Below are positions 1 through 5,968 of a stretch of DNA of 10,167 nucleotides, in pieces. The DNA is from an uncultured Eubacteriales bacterium (lineage in GTDB: Bacteria > Bacillota > Clostridia > Oscillospirales > Oscillospiraceae). Under the pieces are notes generated by a model. That model was given only the letters and a program-made list of their open reading frames with translations, was not told where the DNA came from and did not search any database. A program made the translations under genes and the position numbers. The stretch spans positions 1 through 10,167 of the forward strand of contig UQGU01000070.1 of the NCBI GenBank assembly GCA_900540635.1, written 5' to 3'. Every line of letters starts with the position of its first letter. Position 1 is the stretch's first letter.

Positions 1-30
1 TTTGGTGGTTTTGTATAGAGACAGGTGTCC

Positions 31-72
31 GCTTTTTGCGTACACCGAGCCCGGTGTACGCAACGGAAAAGC
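31..72. other. Long stem-loop at left edge
   Basis: An 11-bp perfect stem (37-47 with 52-62) closes a 4-nt loop. The outer bases GCTTTT (31-36) also pair with AAAAGC (67-72) across a 4-nt bulge. Neither strand has the U-tract expected of an intrinsic terminator right after the stem, although the structure lies downstream of the minus-strand deaminase/Rrf2 operon. It abuts the repeat end at 75-126, so it is probably the interior of a repeat element whose other end lies before base 1. GGTGTCCGC at 24-32 nearly matches GGTGTACGC at 53-61 in the right arm and could compete for the left arm. Function unknown. Confidence 0.5.
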
Positions 73-74
73 AG

Positions 75-126
75 CCCCTTATCCGTCCCGTCTTACGGCG
101 GGCCACCTTCTCCCAGGGAGAAAGCG
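75..126 (-). repeat. Hairpin repeat end (right end of an element starting outside the window)
   Basis: Read on the minus strand, this copy has the family's three parts: an outer hairpin (CTTCTCCC with GGGAGAAG, degenerate), GGTGG followed by a second GC-rich self-complementary segment, and the inner edge GGATAAGGGG (usual form GGATGAGGGG). It belongs to the GGTGG...GGATGAGGGG subtype also seen at 4641-4700 and 5853-5907. In the other pairs the reverse-oriented copy is the right-hand end, so this is probably the right end of an element extending past the left edge. It lies 9 bases beyond the stop of the Rrf2 gene. Confidence 0.7.
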
Positions 127-135
127 TAGGAAGGC

Positions 136-564
136 TTATATCACATAGTCATTTCCCACGTTGTGCCGGTCCAGAACATCCTGAAGGGTGATACCGCCGA
201 GGTAATCCCGGATGATTTTATCCAGGCCCTGCCATACAGGCAGCGTCATGCAGTCGGCGCTGCGGGGGCACTTGGCGGCATCCTTTTCCAGGCAGGCCAC
301 GGCGGAAAGCCCCGTCTCCGTCACCTCCAGGATATCCAGAACGGTATACTCCTCCGGTCTTCTGGTCAGCCGGTAGCCGCCCTGGACCCCCCGGGTGGTT
401 TGCAGCAGGCCCACACGGTTCAGCAGGGGGATGATCTGCTCCAAATACTTCTTGGAAATCTCCTGCCGGGCGGCAATATCTCTCAGGGCCACATAGCCAT
501 CGCCCTGGTTCTGGGCAAGATCCAGCATCATACGCAGGGCATAGCGCCCTCTTGTTGAAATCAT
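136..564 (-). CDS. Rrf2/IscR-family transcriptional regulator
   Basis: This 142-aa protein has an N-terminal winged helix typical of Rrf2 regulators: MISTRGRYALRMM at the start, ISKKYLEQI around 36-44 and the wing motif RGVQGGYRL at 58-66. Three cysteines (C91, C99, C105) sit where IscR, NsrR and related proteins bind an Fe-S cluster, so a redox, iron, cysteine or nitric-oxide sensing role is likely. Which signal it senses cannot be read from the sequence. The ATG overlaps the stop of the upstream dCMP deaminase gene (ATGA), which predicts translational coupling, and GGAGGAGG lies just upstream of the start. It is the last gene of a two-gene minus-strand operon within the window. In related genomes such regulators often precede cysteine desulfurase genes, but any such gene here would lie beyond the left edge. 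The family call is firm; the specific role is not. Confidence 0.93.
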   Translation of the reverse strand: MISTRGRYALRMMLDLAQNQGDGYVALRDIAARQEISKKYLEQIIPLLNRVGLLQTTRGVQGGYRLTRRPEEYTVLDILEVTETGLSAVACLEKDAAKCPRSADCMTLPVWQGLDKIIRDYLGGITLQDVLDRHNVGNDYVI

Positions 565-1055
565 TTTCGCTCCTCCTCCGGTACAAAATCCAGGGTAATT
601 TCCTTTAATCTCGGCCGCAGCTGGGTAAATTTCACACCGGCAGAGGCCATCATACGCTTGGAGGCCAGGGTGGCCATAGAATCGGCGTATTTATCGGACA
701 GGTAGAGCACTTCCTTTACGCCGCTCTGGATAATGGCCTTGGCGCACTCGTTGCAGGGGAACAGCGCCACATACAGCCGGCTGCCATGCAAATCCCGGCC
801 ATGGGCATTGAGAATGGCATTGAGCTCCGCATGGACCACGTAGGGATACTTGGTGTCTATCCCCTCCCGCTCCCAGGGGTACTCGTCATCGGAGCAGCCC
901 TTGGGCATACCGTTGTAGCCCGTGGAGAGGATGATATTGTCCTGGGAGACAATGCAGGCCCCCACCTGAGTATTGGGGTCCTTGCTCCGGCGGGCCGCCA
1001 GCATGGCAATGCCCATGAAATACTCGTCCCAGCTGATATAGTCTTCCCGTTTCAT
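561..1055 (-). CDS. comEB: dCMP deaminase (ComE operon protein 2-like)
   Basis: This 164-aa zinc-dependent deoxycytidylate deaminase is a cytosolic enzyme that converts dCMP to dUMP, feeding thymidylate synthesis. The signature motifs are intact: HAE at 75-77 (zinc ligand H75, catalytic E77) and PCNEC at 100-104 (zinc ligands C101 and C104). The N-terminal region MLAARRSKDPNTQVGACIV (18-36) and the TGYNGMP segment (45-51) are typical of the dCMP deaminase branch rather than free cytidine deaminases. The length is normal for the family. The start is an ATG with AAAGGAGG (1063-1070) seven bases upstream. A promoter at 1111-1139 drives it. Its TGA stop overlaps the Rrf2 gene start by 4 bases, an unusual pairing of a nucleotide enzyme with a putative Fe-S regulator. 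The symbol follows the Bacillus homologue; competence linkage is not implied. Confidence 0.93.
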   Translation of the reverse strand: MKREDYISWDEYFMGIAMLAARRSKDPNTQVGACIVSQDNIILSTGYNGMPKGCSDDEYPWEREGIDTKYPYVVHAELNAILNAHGRDLHGSRLYVALFPCNECAKAIIQSGVKEVLYLSDKYADSMATLASKRMMASAGVKFTQLRPRLKEITLDFVPEEERK

Positions 1056-1110
1056 AGGAAAACCTCCTTTTCAGCAGCGCAGCGCTGCCTTTCTACTCTT
1101 TTATTTGAAT

Positions 1111-1139
1111 AGTATACCAAATCAGAGGGCTTTTCTCAA
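1111..1139 (-). promoter_or_regulatory. Sigma-70-type promoter for the deaminase/Rrf2 operon
   Basis: On the minus strand, TTGAGA (1134-1139) and TATACT (1111-1116) are separated by exactly 17 bases. TGG precedes the -10, giving an extended -10. Transcription should begin near 1104, leaving a leader of about 50 nt before the deaminase ATG. Confidence 0.8.
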
Positions 1140-1148
1140 GTACAAATA

Positions 1149-1184
1149 TTGAAATATTCCCCCCAGGCGTTGGAATATCCCCCC
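1149..1184. repeat. Direct repeat in the divergent promoter region (possible operator)
   Basis: Two copies of TTGRAATAT(T)CCCCCC begin at 1149 and 1170, a 21-base period or about two helical turns. The second has one base fewer. The first copy contains an imperfect GGAATATTCC-like palindrome, and the second runs into C6G6 (1179-1190). The pair lies upstream of the deaminase -35 and just before the suggested methyltransferase promoter, a position suited to a shared regulator. A binding protein is not identifiable; the neighbouring Rrf2 protein is one candidate by proximity only. Confidence 0.4.
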
Positions 1185-1191
1185 GGGGGGC

Positions 1192-1220
1192 TTCCGCACG
1201 AGGCACCGGTCTGGTAAAAT
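1192..1220 (+). promoter_or_regulatory. Possible extended -10 promoter for the methyltransferase gene
   Basis: TAAAAT at 1215-1220 is preceded by TGG, as in the other promoters of this window. The -35 candidate TTCCGC (1192-1197), 17 bases upstream, is weak. It would give a leader of about 25-30 nt before the TTG start at 1253. Confidence 0.4.
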
Positions 1221-1252
1221 GGCAGTTAAATGCACCCCGGGAGGAAAGAGAA

Positions 1253-1981
1253 TTGGAAATTGAAGAACGGGTCAAACACTACTGGACGGTCCGGTCCCAC
1301 GACTTTGGGGCCATCCGAAAAAATGAGCTGGAGGGCGATATGGGCCGCCGCTGGCTGGAAGAGCTGGAGCAGTGGCTTCCAAAAGGGAAAACGCTGGACA
1401 TTCTGGACGTGGGCACCGGCACGGGCTTTTTTGCCATTCTCCTTGCCGGGATGGGCCACCGGGTCACAGGCATTGACCTGACCCCCGCCATGCTGGAGGA
1501 GGGCCAGGCACAGGCAGCACAGGCAGGGCTTTCCATCGACTTCCGGCAAATGGACGCCCAGGAGCCGGACTTCCCGGAGAGCAGCTTCGATGTGGTCCTC
1601 AGCCGAAACCTAACCTGGACCCTGCCGGACCCGGAAAAGGCCTACGGTCAGTGGCTCTGGGTGCTGCGCAGGGGCGGGCTTCTGCTGAACTTTGACGCAG
1701 ACTACGCCGCCAACGTCCGCAGCGAGAGCACTCAGAACTGCTCCGTCCCCCCGGATAGCCCCTACGGCCATGTGGGCATGACCCGGGAGCTGGTAGAGGA
1801 AAACAACGCCATCACCCTGGCGCTGGACATTGGCAAGCGCCGCCCGGACTGGGACGCAGCGGTCCTCGAAAAAATGGGCGCTGTCCACTGCGCCGTGGAC
1901 CGGACGTTGGGCCGCCGGATCCTGGGCGAGCTGGACCTGGAGCACGCACCTATGTTTCTTGTCAGCGCAAGGAAAGCATAA
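1253..1981 (+). CDS. Class I SAM-dependent methyltransferase, substrate unknown
   Basis: This 242-aa protein has a Rossmann-like methyltransferase fold. Motif I is LDVGTGTGFF at 51-60, the acidic end of strand 2 is GIDLT at 73-77 (D75), and the motif-IV-like segment is SRNLTWTLPDP at 117-127. A substituted C-terminal half follows. The RNLTWTLPDP signature places it in a Clostridia/Bacillota small-molecule methyltransferase group, but no substrate can be named. The start is TTG at 1253: GGGAGG (1239-1244) lies 8 bases upstream, and no in-frame ATG exists near it. The ATG at 1230 belongs to another frame and lacks an SD sequence. The gene stands alone on the plus strand, divergent from the deaminase operon and convergent with the Na/Pi cotransporter, sharing the terminator at 1980-2013. 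Confidence 0.85.
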   Translation: MEIEERVKHYWTVRSHDFGAIRKNELEGDMGRRWLEELEQWLPKGKTLDILDVGTGTGFFAILLAGMGHRVTGIDLTPAMLEEGQAQAAQAGLSIDFRQMDAQEPDFPESSFDVVLSRNLTWTLPDPEKAYGQWLWVLRRGGLLLNFDADYAANVRSESTQNCSVPPDSPYGHVGMTRELVEENNAITLALDIGKRRPDWDAAVLEKMGAVHCAVDRTLGRRILGELDLEHAPMFLVSARKA

Positions 1982-2013
1982 AAAACGGGCTGTCTCAGCG
2001 AGGCAGCCCGTTT
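1980..2013 (-). terminator. Intrinsic terminator between convergent genes
   Basis: A 14-bp stem (1983-1996 with 2000-2013, one G-U pair) has a 3-nt loop. On the minus strand it is followed by six U residues (complement of 1980-1985), making a canonical terminator for the Na/Pi gene that stops at 2016. On the plus strand only three U residues follow, so it may also end the methyltransferase transcript, less efficiently. It overlaps the methyltransferase stop codon by two bases. Confidence 0.88.
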
Positions 2014-2015
2014 GC

Positions 2016-3638
2016 TTATTCCAGATTCTGCGGCACCGTAGCGGCCTCGGCGATGTTGATGGCGTGGCCGCCGATACGGTTCAGGGAGTTCAGGACCTCG
2101 CCGAAGAGGATGCCGGCCTCCACGCTGCACGCTCCCGTGCGCAGGCGCTCCATGTGGTTCACCTGGCTCTGGCTTGTGAGCTTGCGGATCTGGCGCTGCA
2201 TCTTTGCCATGCGCTTCAGCTCGTCCAGGTGGACATCCTGATGATAGAAGGCGGAGACGGCCCGGTCGAAGAGCTGACTGGCATCGTCATTGATAACGGC
2301 CAGCTCCGCCATGGCGCTCTGAGAATAGACAACGCTCTTTTCATCCTGCTGCTCTGTCAGGTGCAGCAATCGCTCGGCGTAGTCGCCGATCCGCTCCAGA
2401 TCGGAGAGTGCCTGGAAGACATGGTTCACATACTGGGCATCCCGGTCGGACATCTCCTGGACATTGAGTTTGACCAGAAAATCGCTGATGGCGTCGGTCA
2501 GATAGTCGATGACGGATTCGTTTTCTTCGATCTGCTTGGCATCCGCCACTCTTCCGGTGAGCAAAGCGCCTGTGGCCAGGTTCAGATTGGTGCGGACCAG
2601 GCCTGCCATGCGCTCCACCTCATTGCGGATCTGCAGCAGGGTGACGCTGGGAGAGCCCACCAGGTTCACGTCGATGTACTCCAGGCGGCAGGCATCCTCA
2701 TGCCTCTGCTTGGGCACCAGCAGATAGGTGAGCTTGACCACCTGATTGGTCAGGGGCAGCAGCACCGCAGCGGAGACGACCTTGAAGATGATATGGACCA
2801 CAGACACCTGGAACATGGGGTCCGGCACAAAGGACTCCACCCACTGCGTATAGGGCAGCGCGAGGGTGACAACGGTCATGATCACCGCGCCCACCAGGTT
2901 GTTGATCAGATAGATCATGGAGGCCCGCTTGGCGTTGTTCCGGGCATTCATAGAAGCCAGAATGGTGGGCATGGCAGAGCCAATGTTAATGCCGCAGATC
3001 AGGAACGATGCAAAGTACAGCGGCATAAGGCCCTGCATGGCCAGTGCCTGCAAAATACCAACAGCCGCAGAGGAGGACTGGATCACGGCACACAGCGCCG
3101 CGCCTACCAGAATGCCCAGGATGGGGTTCTTGGCATTCATAATGAAGTTCTGGAACCAGGCCACATCCTTCAGGGGGCCCATGGCGGCGGACATGGTATG
3201 CAGGCCCTGGAACAGGAGACCGAAACCCAGGATGATCTGGCCAATGTGCTTGTTCTGCTTCTTCTTGGAGTAGAGCATTAAAAACGCGCCGATGAAGATG
3301 CAGGCCGGGGCAATGCCGGACACATCCAGTGCGATCAGCACACTGGTGATGGTAGTACCGATGTTCGCGCCGAAGATGACGCCCGTGGCCTGGGCCAGGT
3401 CCATGATCCCTGCGTTGATGAAGCCCATGACCATAACGGTGGTTGCTGAAGAGGACTGAATGACAACGGTGACGAAAACGCCCAGCAGGAAGCCCAAAAT
3501 GCGGTTCCGGGTCAGCTTTTCCAGCAGGTCCTTCATCCGGGAGCCGCAGGCGATCTGCAGTCCGTCGCCCATGTACTGCATTCCGAACAGGAATGCGCCC
3601 AGCCCGCCCAAGAGCGAGATAATATTGGTGAAGCTCAC
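2016..3638 (-). CDS. Na+/phosphate cotransporter family protein with PhoU-like tail
   Basis: This 540-aa membrane protein of the NptA/YjbB-type Na/Pi (SLC34-like) family probably moves inorganic phosphate with sodium. The family's internal duplication is visible: QSSSATT at 61-67 and QSSSAAV at 187-193, each followed by a glycine/asparagine motif (GANIGTT at 90-96, GINIGSA at 216-222). Hydrophobic segments fill roughly residues 5-310. From about 330 to the end the protein is a soluble, helical, charged region with heptad-like spacing, matching the PhoU-like domain that commonly follows this transporter. The start is GTG at 3638, with AGGGGG (3645-3650) six bases upstream and a strong promoter beyond. 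It is a single-gene unit ending at the terminator at 1980-2013. No pho box is recognisable, so phosphate control is not shown. Confidence 0.93.
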   Translation of the reverse strand: MSFTNIISLLGGLGAFLFGMQYMGDGLQIACGSRMKDLLEKLTRNRILGFLLGVFVTVVIQSSSATTVMVMGFINAGIMDLAQATGVIFGANIGTTITSVLIALDVSGIAPACIFIGAFLMLYSKKKQNKHIGQIILGFGLLFQGLHTMSAAMGPLKDVAWFQNFIMNAKNPILGILVGAALCAVIQSSSAAVGILQALAMQGLMPLYFASFLICGINIGSAMPTILASMNARNNAKRASMIYLINNLVGAVIMTVVTLALPYTQWVESFVPDPMFQVSVVHIIFKVVSAAVLLPLTNQVVKLTYLLVPKQRHEDACRLEYIDVNLVGSPSVTLLQIRNEVERMAGLVRTNLNLATGALLTGRVADAKQIEENESVIDYLTDAISDFLVKLNVQEMSDRDAQYVNHVFQALSDLERIGDYAERLLHLTEQQDEKSVVYSQSAMAELAVINDDASQLFDRAVSAFYHQDVHLDELKRMAKMQRQIRKLTSQSQVNHMERLRTGACSVEAGILFGEVLNSLNRIGGHAINIAEAATVPQNLE

Positions 3639-3692
3639 AGTATTCCCCCTATTATATTGTCTGTGTAAAATTCAAGTCATACATTCTTTACA

Positions 3693-3721
3693 AGTATACC
3701 AATCCTTTCGACGCATTGCAA
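3693..3721 (-). promoter_or_regulatory. Sigma-70-type promoter for the Na/Pi cotransporter
   Basis: On the minus strand, TTGCAA (3716-3721) and TATACT (3693-3698) are separated by 17 bases, and TGG precedes the -10. The last eight bases up to the end of the -10 (GGTATACT) are the same as in the deaminase promoter. The predicted start near 3686 gives a leader of about 48 nt. Confidence 0.78.
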
Positions 3722-3746
3722 CATTTTTTTCAGAGGGAATCGGCAA

Positions 3747-3876
3747 AGAAGCTTCCCCTCCGGGGAAGCTGGCAGGGCGAAAGCCCTGCCTGAAGAGGGG
3801 CGTAATGGGCGAGAGCAGGCAAGAATTACCTATTGCTCTCGCATCCAACATCCCTCTTCCCCGCAGGGGCGGCAGG
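3747..3876. repeat. Degenerate composite hairpin-repeat element
   Basis: A forward repeat end lies at 3747-3802: the outer hairpin GCTTCCCC/GGGGAAGC, then GGCAGGGC-GAAA-GCCCTGCC, then TGAAGAGGGGCG, a variant of TGATGAGGGGCGG. It is followed by a separate 9-bp perfect stem, GCGAGAGCA (3809-3817) with TGCTCTCGC (3834-3842). At 3851-3876 there is a short reverse-oriented CCCTCTTCCCC...GGCAGG segment that could be a decayed right end. The unit fills the gap between the Na/Pi promoter and the 3' end of the deacetylase gene. No U-tract is present for a terminator on the minus strand. The left end is clear; the right end is uncertain. Confidence 0.6.
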
Positions 3877-3881
3877 ATCTT

Positions 3882-4547
3882 TCACCCGCCGAAATCGGTA
3901 TAGCTCTTCCCTGCCACCATGGGGACCTGCTTTTTTACGGCCAGCTCGGAAACGGTGGCGAACCGGAAGCCCCGGGCGGTGAGGGTATCCACAATGGCCA
4001 GGGCGGCGGAGACGGAGCTGGAGGACATATCATGCATAAGAATAATGTCCCCATCCCTGGCCTGCTGCAGCACCCGGGCCTTCACAATGGCGGCATCATG
4101 GACAGCCCAGTCCTTGGGGTCCACAGACCACTGGACAATGGGCATTTTCAGTGCCTGGGCCACCTGAGCCACGGACTCGGAGCAGCAGCCTCCCGGGGGC
4201 CGGAGCAGCTTTACCCGGGACCCCTCCGGCAGCAGGGCCAGGGTACTCTGAATCTCCTCATAGATATCCCGGCGGCTCATAGTGGCCATGGAGTCGTGGG
4301 AAAAGCCATGGCAGCCGATCTCATGGCCCTCCTCTGCGATCCTCTGTGCCAATTCCGGATACTGCCGGATGCGGTAGCCGCAGAGGAAGAAGGTAGCTTT
4401 TACATTCCGTTCCGCCAGCCCATCCAGCAGCGCCCGGGTGAATCGCCCGGAGGGGCCATCGTCAAAGGTCAGTGCCACGGTGGGCGCAGCGCTGACGGGA
4501 AGCACCAGCAGAAAGCACAGAAACAGCGCCGTGAGAACTTTTCGCAC
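3882..4547 (-). CDS. Secreted polysaccharide deacetylase (NodB homology domain)
   Basis: Taking GTG at 4547 as the start, the protein has 221 aa. MRKVLTALFL plus a hydrophobic run to about residue 18 and VSA-AP form a classic signal peptide, so it is exported. The NodB domain fills the rest with all motifs: TFDDGPS at 27-33 (D29 presumed base, D30 metal), HGFSH at 80-84 (metal ligands H80 and H84), RPPGG at 116-120, DPKDW at 143-147 and LMHD at 170-173. The family removes N- or O-acetyl groups from peptidoglycan, chitin-like or other cell-wall polysaccharides; the substrate is not determinable. AAGGTG sits 6 bases before 4547. A GTG three codons upstream (4556) also opens the frame but has its SD-like sequence too close. 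The gene is divergent from the rlmA promoter. No clear promoter of its own is seen. Confidence 0.9.
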   Translation of the reverse strand: MRKVLTALFLCFLLVLPVSAAPTVALTFDDGPSGRFTRALLDGLAERNVKATFFLCGYRIRQYPELAQRIAEEGHEIGCHGFSHDSMATMSRRDIYEEIQSTLALLPEGSRVKLLRPPGGCCSESVAQVAQALKMPIVQWSVDPKDWAVHDAAIVKARVLQQARDGDIILMHDMSSSSVSAALAIVDTLTARGFRFATVSELAVKKQVPMVAGKSYTDFGG

Positions 4548-4577
4548 AAAACACACCTTCTTCGGAAAAGATTGGGT

Positions 4578-4606
4578 TTGACGGGAGGGGGAAAATGGGG
4601 TATGAT
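4578..4606 (+). promoter_or_regulatory. Sigma-70-type promoter reading toward rlmA
   Basis: TTGACG (4578-4583) and TATGAT (4601-4606) are separated by 17 bases on the plus strand. The next plus-strand gene is rlmA at 4853. The roughly 240-nt leader would contain the whole repeat element 4641-4838, so the element appears to have been inserted between promoter and ribosome binding site. Without it the leader would be about 45 nt. Confidence 0.72.
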
Positions 4607-4640
4607 ATAAAGAAAAAGGTAACCGGGCGGTACAGGAGCA

Positions 4641-4838
4641 GAAGCCTTCCCCTGGGGGAAGGTGGCCCGCCGCAGGCGGGGCGGATGAGGGGCGGTACAG
4701 ATCAAAGCGCGGTAATGCTCAAGTAGAAAAGTACTGTTTTCGTGAGCTTAATTGCGTAGATTTCTCCTCATCGGTCCTGCATGCCGCCCCTCATCAGTCA
4801 GGGCTTCGCCCTGCCAGCTTCCCCCGGGGGAAGCCTTT
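4641..4838 (+). mobile_element. Composite inverted-repeat element 1 (MITE-like)
   Basis: The left end (4641-4700) consists of the outer hairpin CCTTCCCC/GGGGAAGG, then CCCGCC-GCA-GGCGGG, then GGATGAGGGGCGGTACAG. The right end (4783-4838, inverted) has outer hairpin GCTTCCCCC/GGGGGAAGC, middle hairpin CAGGGC-GAA-GCCCTG and inner edge CTGATGAGGGGCGGC. The inner edges are complementary over at least 12 bp (GATGAGGGGCGG), so the ends can pair with each other in RNA. The 82-nt interior has no gene; its last 71 nt match the interior of element 2. GGGCGGTACAG also occurs at 4625-4635, just outside the left end, as a direct duplicate of 4690-4700. No target-site duplication is evident. It is probably transcribed as part of the rlmA leader. 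Confidence 0.7.
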
Positions 4839-4852
4839 CGTGGAGGAAACCT

Positions 4853-5680
4853 ATGCGCTACACCTGCCCCGTCTGTGGGGAAAGTCTGGAAAAACGGGGA
4901 AGGCAGTATGCCTGCCCAAACAGCCACAGCTTTGACATTGCGCGGCAGGGCTATGTGAATCTGCTCACCGTACAGCACAAGCACTCTCTGGACCCCGGGG
5001 ATACCAAGGAGCAGGTGCTCTCCCGGCGGGCCTTCTTAGACGGCGGGTTTTATGCCCCCATCGCCGAAGCTCTGATCACGGCGGCAAAGGAATACGGTGC
5101 ATCCGGGGAAATTCTGGACGTAGGCTGCGGCGAAGGGTACTATTGCAGCCGCCTGTCTCAGGCCCTTGGCCTGCCCCTGACAGGTTTGGATATCTCCAAG
5201 GAGGCCGTCCGCTGGGCGGCGGGGCGGTACAAAACCGCCCAATGGCTCTGCGCCACGGCGGCCCATATCCCTGTGGAAACCGGCAGCGCCGGGGTGCTCA
5301 CCAGCCTGTTTGCTCTGACGCTCCCCGAGGAATTTCACCGGGTTCTGGCAGAAGACGGCCTGTTTCTCCAGGTTGTAGCCGCAGAGGATCACCTGCTGGG
5401 ACTGAAGAGCATCATCTACGATCAATTGACCCATAAGGAAAAGCACGTGACCCAGGCGCTGCCGGGCTTCCGGCTGCTGTCCTCGGAAAATATCCGCTTT
5501 TCCTTTACGGTGGAGGGCGAGCAGGTCCGGCAGCTGCTGTCCATGACGCCCCATGTTTTCCGCATCGGCAAAGCCGGGGCGGAACGGCTGGCAAATACGG
5601 AAAGGCTCACGGACACCGCAAGCTGCGTGCTGAACGTCTACCAAAGGCTTCCCCTGGGGGAAGCTGTCGCGGCACTTTAG
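4853..5680 (+). CDS. rlmA: 23S rRNA (guanine-N1)-methyltransferase, RlmA family
   Basis: This 275-aa enzyme methylates N1 of a guanine in helix 35 of 23S rRNA (G745 in the RlmA-I group, G748 in the RlmA-II group of Gram-positives; the latter is expected but not proven here). An N-terminal zinc finger has C5, C8, C21 and H25. FDIARQGYVNLL at 27-38 and the QHK...DPGD segment at 41-50 are family hallmarks. The SAM-binding motif is LDVGCGEGYY at 88-97, and MTPH lies at 231-234. I start at ATG 4853 because GGAGG (4842-4846) is six bases upstream; the in-frame ATG at 4781 lies inside the repeat element and would add 24 repeat-encoded residues. The last 12 residues (RLPLGEAVAAL preceded by Q at the junction) and the TAG stop come from the next repeat copy, so the native C-terminus seems to have been replaced. 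Confidence 0.93.
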   Translation: MRYTCPVCGESLEKRGRQYACPNSHSFDIARQGYVNLLTVQHKHSLDPGDTKEQVLSRRAFLDGGFYAPIAEALITAAKEYGASGEILDVGCGEGYYCSRLSQALGLPLTGLDISKEAVRWAAGRYKTAQWLCATAAHIPVETGSAGVLTSLFALTLPEEFHRVLAEDGLFLQVVAAEDHLLGLKSIIYDQLTHKEKHVTQALPGFRLLSSENIRFSFTVEGEQVRQLLSMTPHVFRIGKAGAERLANTERLTDTASCVLNVYQRLPLGEAVAAL

Positions 5681-5907
5681 TGCCGTGACTGATGAGGGGC
5701 GGCACAGAGTAGCATACGGCAACGCCTAAGCAGGAATGCCCTGCTTGCATGAACTTGATCGCGGAGTTTCCTCTTGGTCGGTTCTGCTTCCCGCATAAAT
5801 TATGGTGCGATTGCCACCGGCAATCGATTATTCTGATTCGCTGCGCGGAGCACCACCCTCATCCGTCAGGGCTTCGCCCTGCCACCTTCCCCCAGGGGAA
5901 GGCTTTG
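5644..5907 (+). mobile_element. Composite inverted-repeat element 2 (MITE-like)
   Basis: The left end (5644-5707) has outer hairpin GCTTCCCC/GGGGAAGC, then a 10-bp stem GTCGCGGCAC/GTGCCGTGAC, then TGATGAGGGGCGGCACAG. The right end (5853-5907, inverted) has outer hairpin CCTTCCCC/GGGGAAGG, then CAGGGC-GAA-GCCCTG and GGATGAGGG. The interior begins with a 71-nt core (5717-5787) related to 4710-4780. It then carries about 65 extra bases that include a perfect 8-bp stem with a 3-nt loop (5808-5815 with 5819-5826). No protein-coding sequence is evident inside. The left end overlaps the 3' end of rlmA and provides its stop codon. The right end finishes about 60 bases before prfA. Confidence 0.7.
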
Positions 5908-5968
5908 CGTTTATAGTTTCCCCCAACCACCCGCCTCTATGACGGGAAATATTAGAAGGAGTGACACC

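Noticed and set aside
1830..3281. Open frame of 483 codons on the plus strand, antisense to the Na/Pi transporter
   Set aside because: It runs through the methyltransferase end in the wrong frame, through the terminator and across transporter coding sequence. Its translation is low-complexity histidine/glutamine/glycine text without family motifs, while the minus-strand transporter is unmistakable.
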